From: Geobacteraceae bacterium
GTDB lineage: Bacteria; Desulfobacterota; Desulfuromonadia; Geobacterales; Geobacteraceae
Assembly: GCA_009773645.1 (NCBI GenBank)
Contig: WSYB01000012.1
Span: forward strand, 1 to 64,000
Length of the DNA: 64,000 nucleotides
Reading direction: 5' to 3'
Shown: positions 60,341 to 64,000 of the stretch, one piece after another
Numbering within the stretch: the first letter of the stretch is position 1
Layout: every line of letters starts with the position of its first letter
Position numbers and translations under genes: made by a program
The notes under the pieces: generated by a model
Told to the model about the DNA's origin: nothing
Database searches by the model: none
What the model saw: only the letters and a program-made list of their open reading frames with translations

Positions 60341-61111
60341 TTAATTTTCCCTGTTGCGCTGATACAGTATCCGCAAACCCTCCAATGTCAGATATTCATC
60401 CACATCATCAATAGTCTTTGATTCCGGAGCGATAAGACCGGCCAACCCGCCGGTGGCGATGACCCGGGGGTTGTCCCTGCTCTCTCCCTTCATCCGCCCG
60501 ACTATCTCGTCCACCAGCCCGATATAGCCGTAAAATATCCCGGCCTGCATGGAATTCACTGTGTTTTTCGCAATTATTGAAGGAGGTTTGACGATCTCGA
60601 CCCTGGGCAGTTTGCTGGCTCTCTGAAACAGGGCCTCCATGGAAATCATCAGACCGGGGGCAATGGCACCGCCGCAGTACTCCCCCTTCCTGTTGACGTA
60701 ATCAAAGGTTGTGGCAGTGCCGAAATCAACGATTATCAGAGAGGCCCTGTACTTTTCATGGCCGGCTACGGCGTTGACAATGCGGTCCGCCCCGACCTCC
60801 TTGGGGTTGTCATAATGAATCGGCATGCCGGTTTTTATGCCGGGGCCGACCACATAAGGTTTGAAGCCGAAATATTGCAGTGAGAGCTTTTCCAGTACCC
60901 CTGTCAGGGTCGGCACCACAGAAGAGATGATAATGTCTTTGATGTCGTCGAATCCTATACCGGCCATCCTGAACAGGTCATGGACCAGAATACCGTATTC
61001 GTCCGGCGTTTTCGACTTATCGGTGGAAACCCGCCAATCCTTGACCAGCCGTTCTTCATCGTAAATACCGAGAACAATGTTGCTGTTGCCCACGTCGATT
61101 ACCAGAAGCAC
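60341..61111 (-). CDS. coaX: Type III pantothenate kinase
   Basis: A 256-residue ASKHA-fold kinase for the first step of CoA synthesis. Motifs [10 protein letters not shown] (phosphate), [27 protein letters not shown] and [11 protein letters not shown] are present. It is downstream of birA, with a heptamer array between, and both probably belong to the nadC-birA-coaX transcript. Confidence 0.92.
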   Translation of the reverse strand: MLLVIDVGNSNIVLGIYDEERLVKDWRVSTDKSKTPDEYGILVHDLFRMAGIGFDDIKDIIISSVVPTLTGVLEKLSLQYFGFKPYVVGPGIKTGMPIHYDNPKEVGADRIVNAVAGHEKYRASLIIVDFGTATTFDYVNRKGEYCGGAIAPGLMISMEALFQRASKLPRVEIVKPPSIIAKNTVNSMQAGIFYGYIGLVDEIVGRMKGESRDNPRVIATGGLAGLIAPESKTIDDVDEYLTLEGLRILYQRNREN

Positions 61112-61120
61112 AAAAACCTC

Positions 61121-61195
61121 CGGGAAGCGGGAAGCGGGAAGCGGGAAGCGGTAAAGGCTTTTACCATTTCCAGTCCCCTATTCCCGGGTTCCCAA
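61121..61195. repeat. CGGGAAG heptamer array with inverted units
   Basis: Four CGGGAAG units (61121-61148) are followed by TTCCCGGGTTCCC at 61181-61193, the inverse units. It lies between birA and coaX. Confidence 0.75.
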
Positions 61196-61196
61196 A

Positions 61197-62210
61197 TCAC
61201 AGAATCGTCACATCTCCGGCCAGCACTTTTTCGACCCGCCCGTCGGGGAGCTGCAAGAGGAGCGCTCCATAGTCGTCTATCCCCACCGCCACACCGGTGA
61301 TCCCGCTCTCCTGAAAGGAGACCTTGACCTTACGCCCACAGATATCGCAGCGCGCCAGCCATTCTTCTCTGACAGGGGCATATCCCCGTGCCAGATAGGA
61401 ATCGTAGAGCTCATCGAGGGTTTTCAGGAGATTACGGGTAAAATAAAGGCGGCTTACGTCCTTTCCCGCTTCCAGGGCAAGCGAGGTGGCGGGATGGCGC
61501 AGGTCGTCGGGGAACTGCGTACGCTGCATGTTGATGTTAACCCCGATACCGAGCACGACAAAGTTTACCTTCTCGGTTTCGGCGCTCATCTCATTCAAAA
61601 GGCCGGCCACCTTCATGCCGTTGATCAGGACATCGTTGGGCCACTTGATAAAGGGGCGCAAAGCGGCGGTTTCCGCCACGGCCCTGGCAACCGCCACCGT
61701 GGAAAGGAATGTAAGTTGTGCAGCCTGCATCGGCAGTATGGGAGGACGGAGGACTACGGAACAATAGAGGTTAACTCCCGCCGGAGATTCCCAACGCCGT
61801 CCCAGTCTCCCTTTGCCGCGCCGCTGCTTTTCCGCGATCACCACGGTCCCCTCTTCCACCCCTTCCTCGGCCAACCTGAAGGCAACCTCATTGGTGGAAT
61901 CGGTTTCCCGGAAACAGATGATCCTTCGGCCGATCCTCGTAACCGTCAGCCCTGCGGCTATCTCTGCGGGGATAAGGATATCCGGGGAAGTCACGAGACG
62001 ATACCCCTGGGAAGGAACCGCCACAATCTGGTAGCCGAGATCCTTAAGGGACTTGATGTGCTTCCAGACCGCCGTACGGGAAACCTCCAGGACCCTGGAG
62101 AATTCTTCGCCCGAAACTACCCCCCCTTTTTTTGCATGGAACAGTTCCAGGATTCTTTGATCCAGATTTTTTCCACCGGTGCCGCTGGTATGGGTAAAGG
62201 AATCCCTCAT
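61197..62210 (-). CDS. birA: Biotin-[acetyl-CoA-carboxylase] ligase/biotin repressor
   Basis: A 337-residue BirA. Residues 10-70 contain a winged helix (VSGEEFSRVLEVSRTAVWKHIKSL) that could bind DNA, so it may also be a biotin-operon repressor. The ligase domain has RRGKGRLGRRW (biotinyl-AMP loop), KWPNDVLI and GIGVNIN. The ATG at 62210 follows GGAGGGG and overlaps the nadC stop (TGATG). Confidence 0.92.
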   Translation of the reverse strand: MRDSFTHTSGTGGKNLDQRILELFHAKKGGVVSGEEFSRVLEVSRTAVWKHIKSLKDLGYQIVAVPSQGYRLVTSPDILIPAEIAAGLTVTRIGRRIICFRETDSTNEVAFRLAEEGVEEGTVVIAEKQRRGKGRLGRRWESPAGVNLYCSVVLRPPILPMQAAQLTFLSTVAVARAVAETAALRPFIKWPNDVLINGMKVAGLLNEMSAETEKVNFVVLGIGVNINMQRTQFPDDLRHPATSLALEAGKDVSRLYFTRNLLKTLDELYDSYLARGYAPVREEWLARCDICGRKVKVSFQESGITGVAVGIDDYGALLLQLPDGRVEKVLAGDVTIL

Positions 62211-63037
62211 CACCCCTCCAGAAGCATGGAAATGTCCATGGCCCGCGCCGAATGGGTAAGCGCGCCGACAGAGATGATATCTACGCCGGTTTCGGCAATC
62301 TCCCGGACCGTTTTCAGACTTACTCCCCCCGAAGCCTCCACCAGTGCCCGGCCTCCTATCAGGGCAACCGCCTCACGCATCGCTGCAAGATCCATATTAT
62401 CGAGCATGATGATATCGGCTGCTGCGCTCAACGCCTCGGCAACCTCTGCCAGCGTCTCCGTCTCCACCTCGATCTTCATGGTGTGCGGAATGTACGCTCT
62501 GGCCCTGTTTACCGCCTCCGCTATGCCGCCTGCCGCGGCAATATGGTTCTCCTTTATCAGCACCCCGTCGTACAGGCCGGTCCGGTGGTTTATACCGCCG
62601 CCAACCCGCACAGCGTATTTCTCCAGTATCCGCAATCCGGGGGTGGTCTTGCGTGTGTCGACAACCCTCGCCTTGGTTCCCTTGACCGCTTGCACATAAT
62701 GGGAGGTGAGGGTTGCCACTCCGCACATCCGCTGCAACAGATTGAGCGCTACCCGCTCTCCCTGCAAAAGGAAAGCTGCGTCGCCAACGATCTCGGCGAT
62801 GACATCACCGGCTTTAAGCCGCGCTCCATCGGCAAAATGGGAATCAAAGTGTATGCAGGGGTCCAGCAGATGGAAAACCCTTGCCGCCACTTCGATGCCG
62901 GCGAGCACCATTTCTTCCTTGGCCTTGAGCAACGCGCGCCGTTCCTGACTCTTGGCCACTACCGCCAGCGTAGTGATGTCGCCGGTATGGATGTCCTCCA
63001 AAAGGGCGTTTTCAATTATCCTGTCCAGACCGGTCAT
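62210..63037 (-). CDS. nadC: Nicotinate-nucleotide diphosphorylase (carboxylating)
   Basis: A 275-residue enzyme that makes nicotinate mononucleotide from quinolinate and PRPP. Visible are DIHTGDITT, LLQRMCGVAT, DTRKTTPGLR (PRPP site), RVGGGINHRTGLYD, IKENHI and KIEVETETL. A TGTATACA core lies about 110 bases upstream. It heads the nadC-birA-coaX run. Confidence 0.94.
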   Translation of the reverse strand: MTGLDRIIENALLEDIHTGDITTLAVVAKSQERRALLKAKEEMVLAGIEVAARVFHLLDPCIHFDSHFADGARLKAGDVIAEIVGDAAFLLQGERVALNLLQRMCGVATLTSHYVQAVKGTKARVVDTRKTTPGLRILEKYAVRVGGGINHRTGLYDGVLIKENHIAAAGGIAEAVNRARAYIPHTMKIEVETETLAEVAEALSAAADIIMLDNMDLAAMREAVALIGGRALVEASGGVSLKTVREIAETGVDIISVGALTHSARAMDISMLLEG

Positions 63038-63244
63038 AAAACGTCTCCAACACCATTGAATCGCTCGAATCGCTCCTGTTTATAACACAGGTTCAGAAAG
63101 GCCGCAACCGCTAATCCGGCCTTCAGGACGATAATCGCAGCTTGTGTATACATTCCCCCATCACGGGAAATACTTTACCACTGTTGACTTATGACACTCG
63201 CTGCAATACAATGCAGACAAACTGCTGTGGTTAACGACCGACTA

Positions 63245-64000
63245 ATGAAATCAATAACACCCATAACAAGATTTTCACTGATACAGAAACTGATCGCCAG
63301 TTATGCCGCCATGACCTTTTTCACCATGGCCGCGCTCATCTTCTCTATCCTGGGACTCTACTCCCTCAACAAAACGGCGAGGGACATCGCCAGACACGAT
63401 CTGGTTCTTATAAACTCCGCCAATAAACTGCGCGAATCAATTCTGGCACAGGAGAGATATTCGGGGAAATACGCTATCCTGAAGAGCCCTGAATTTATAC
63501 AGCTTTTTCACCAGCGGGAAGTCGAGTTCCTGAACATTCTGACAAATCTGAAACAGGAAAAACAGAAACAGGAATTAAAAGCCCTAGCTGCGCTATACCA
63601 GAATTACAGAGAAGCTGCGGAAAGGCTGTTTCAGGGGAACGCCAGCAACACCCTCCCCATGAAGGCGGCTGCAGAAAAGGTAATCAACGCCATCGATACC
63701 ATTTACAGGAATGGACAGGTGCAGTTGAATGCCAAAGTGGATGAAGCCGACCGAAAAGAAAGCTCGACCATAAAATGGACGCTCCTCCTCTCTTTTACCG
63801 GCTTTTTTCTGGCGATCTGCGTGGCGGCCCTTTTCATCTATACCATCTCGACGGCCATCGGCAAACTGAAGAAGGCTACCCATCGCATTGCCGAAGGGGA
63901 TTTTGATTACGACCCGCGGATCCCGGCCGGCGACGAAATCGGCGATCTGGCTCACGATTTTACCACCATGGCAGGCAGGTTGAAGGTCCTGGAACAGATA
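63245..64000 (+). CDS. Membrane sensor protein, 5' part (HAMP), runs off the window
   Basis: The first 252 residues, from ATG at 63245, form a membrane receptor: a transmembrane helix (about residues 20-45, MTFFTMAALIFSILGLYSL), a periplasmic helical domain of about 130 residues (KLRESILAQERYS..., FLNILTNLKQ), a second transmembrane helix (WTLLLSFTGFFLAICVAALF) and a HAMP segment (KLKKATHRIAEGDFDYDP, AGDEIGDLAHDFTTM). The output domain lies beyond the window; a histidine kinase or chemoreceptor are both possible. The start lacks a strong ribosome-binding site. Confidence 0.8.
   Translation, partial: MKSITPITRFSLIQKLIASYAAMTFFTMAALIFSILGLYSLNKTARDIARHDLVLINSANKLRESILAQERYSGKYAILKSPEFIQLFHQREVEFLNILTNLKQEKQKQELKALAALYQNYREAAERLFQGNASNTLPMKAAAEKVINAIDTIYRNGQVQLNAKVDEADRKESSTIKWTLLLSFTGFFLAICVAALFIYTISTAIGKLKKATHRIAEGDFDYDPRIPAGDEIGDLAHDFTTMAGRLKVLEQI

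Overview
The window looks like chromosome from a Geobacter-type bacterium (Geobacteraceae/Desulfuromonadales). The evidence is a roughly 2000-residue multiheme c-type cytochrome built from CX4CH and CXXCH motifs, a heterodisulfide-reductase/methylene-H4folate-reductase operon, a GlyR-type dehydrogenase, an MglA-like GTPase operon, and several families of palindromic intergenic repeats. This assignment is inference from gene content; no 16S rRNA or tRNA gene is present.

Layout. (1) 1-1481: the start of an IS630-like transposase gene abuts a truncated ORC/CDC6-type AAA ATPase and its uncharacterised partner. (2) 1899-18101, minus strand: an operon-like run of eleven genes, in transcription order mvhD2, metF, two FMN-domain glutamate-synthase-like proteins, an amidotransferase/GXGXG protein, hdrC, hdrB, a HdrA-NuoE fusion, a NuoF-like protein, a large NuoG/HdrA protein, mvhD1 and metV. 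The parts match flavin-based electron-transfer complexes built around MetFV-type methylene-tetrahydrofolate reductase. (3) 18577-20515: toxin-antitoxin genes (VapBC-like, RelE/Phd-like, a decayed AbrB-type antitoxin) around a small thiamine-binding-type protein. (4) 20594-26566: the giant cytochrome. (5) 26696-35210: a gltX copy broken by a deletion, yacG, a BioD/DRTGG ATPase, a CBS protein, a P-type cation ATPase and an acyl-activating/acyltransferase fusion. (6) 35486-43446: a small conserved protein with a paralogue at 42335, pgsA, a lytic transglycosylase, nadB, chorismate mutase, a free-standing DAHP-synthase N-terminal-like domain, an HD-GYP protein, an RG-rich secreted protein and rlmB. 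(7) 43443-51299: pyrF, proS, ispG, gdhA, rlmD and a GlyR-type reductase. (8) 51410-64000: nth, a PHP phosphoesterase, a kinase-BON fusion, MgtC, an SPOR/HEAT/MglA-like operon, an EF-G paralogue, coaX, birA, nadC and the 5' part of a membrane sensor.

Non-coding structure is rich. Four copies of a GTAGGGGC palindrome lie directly after genes, and three supply the TAG stop codon. Two elements of 121-127 bp share a palindromic design; one overlaps the end of mvhD1. At least five intergenic spacers carry short tandem arrays (mostly heptamers) followed by their inverted counterpart. There is no CRISPR array.

The most notable biology is the met-hdr-nuo-glt operon, the 46-motif cytochrome, and the repeats that reshape gene ends. 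The deletion that breaks the only visible gltX also needs checking.
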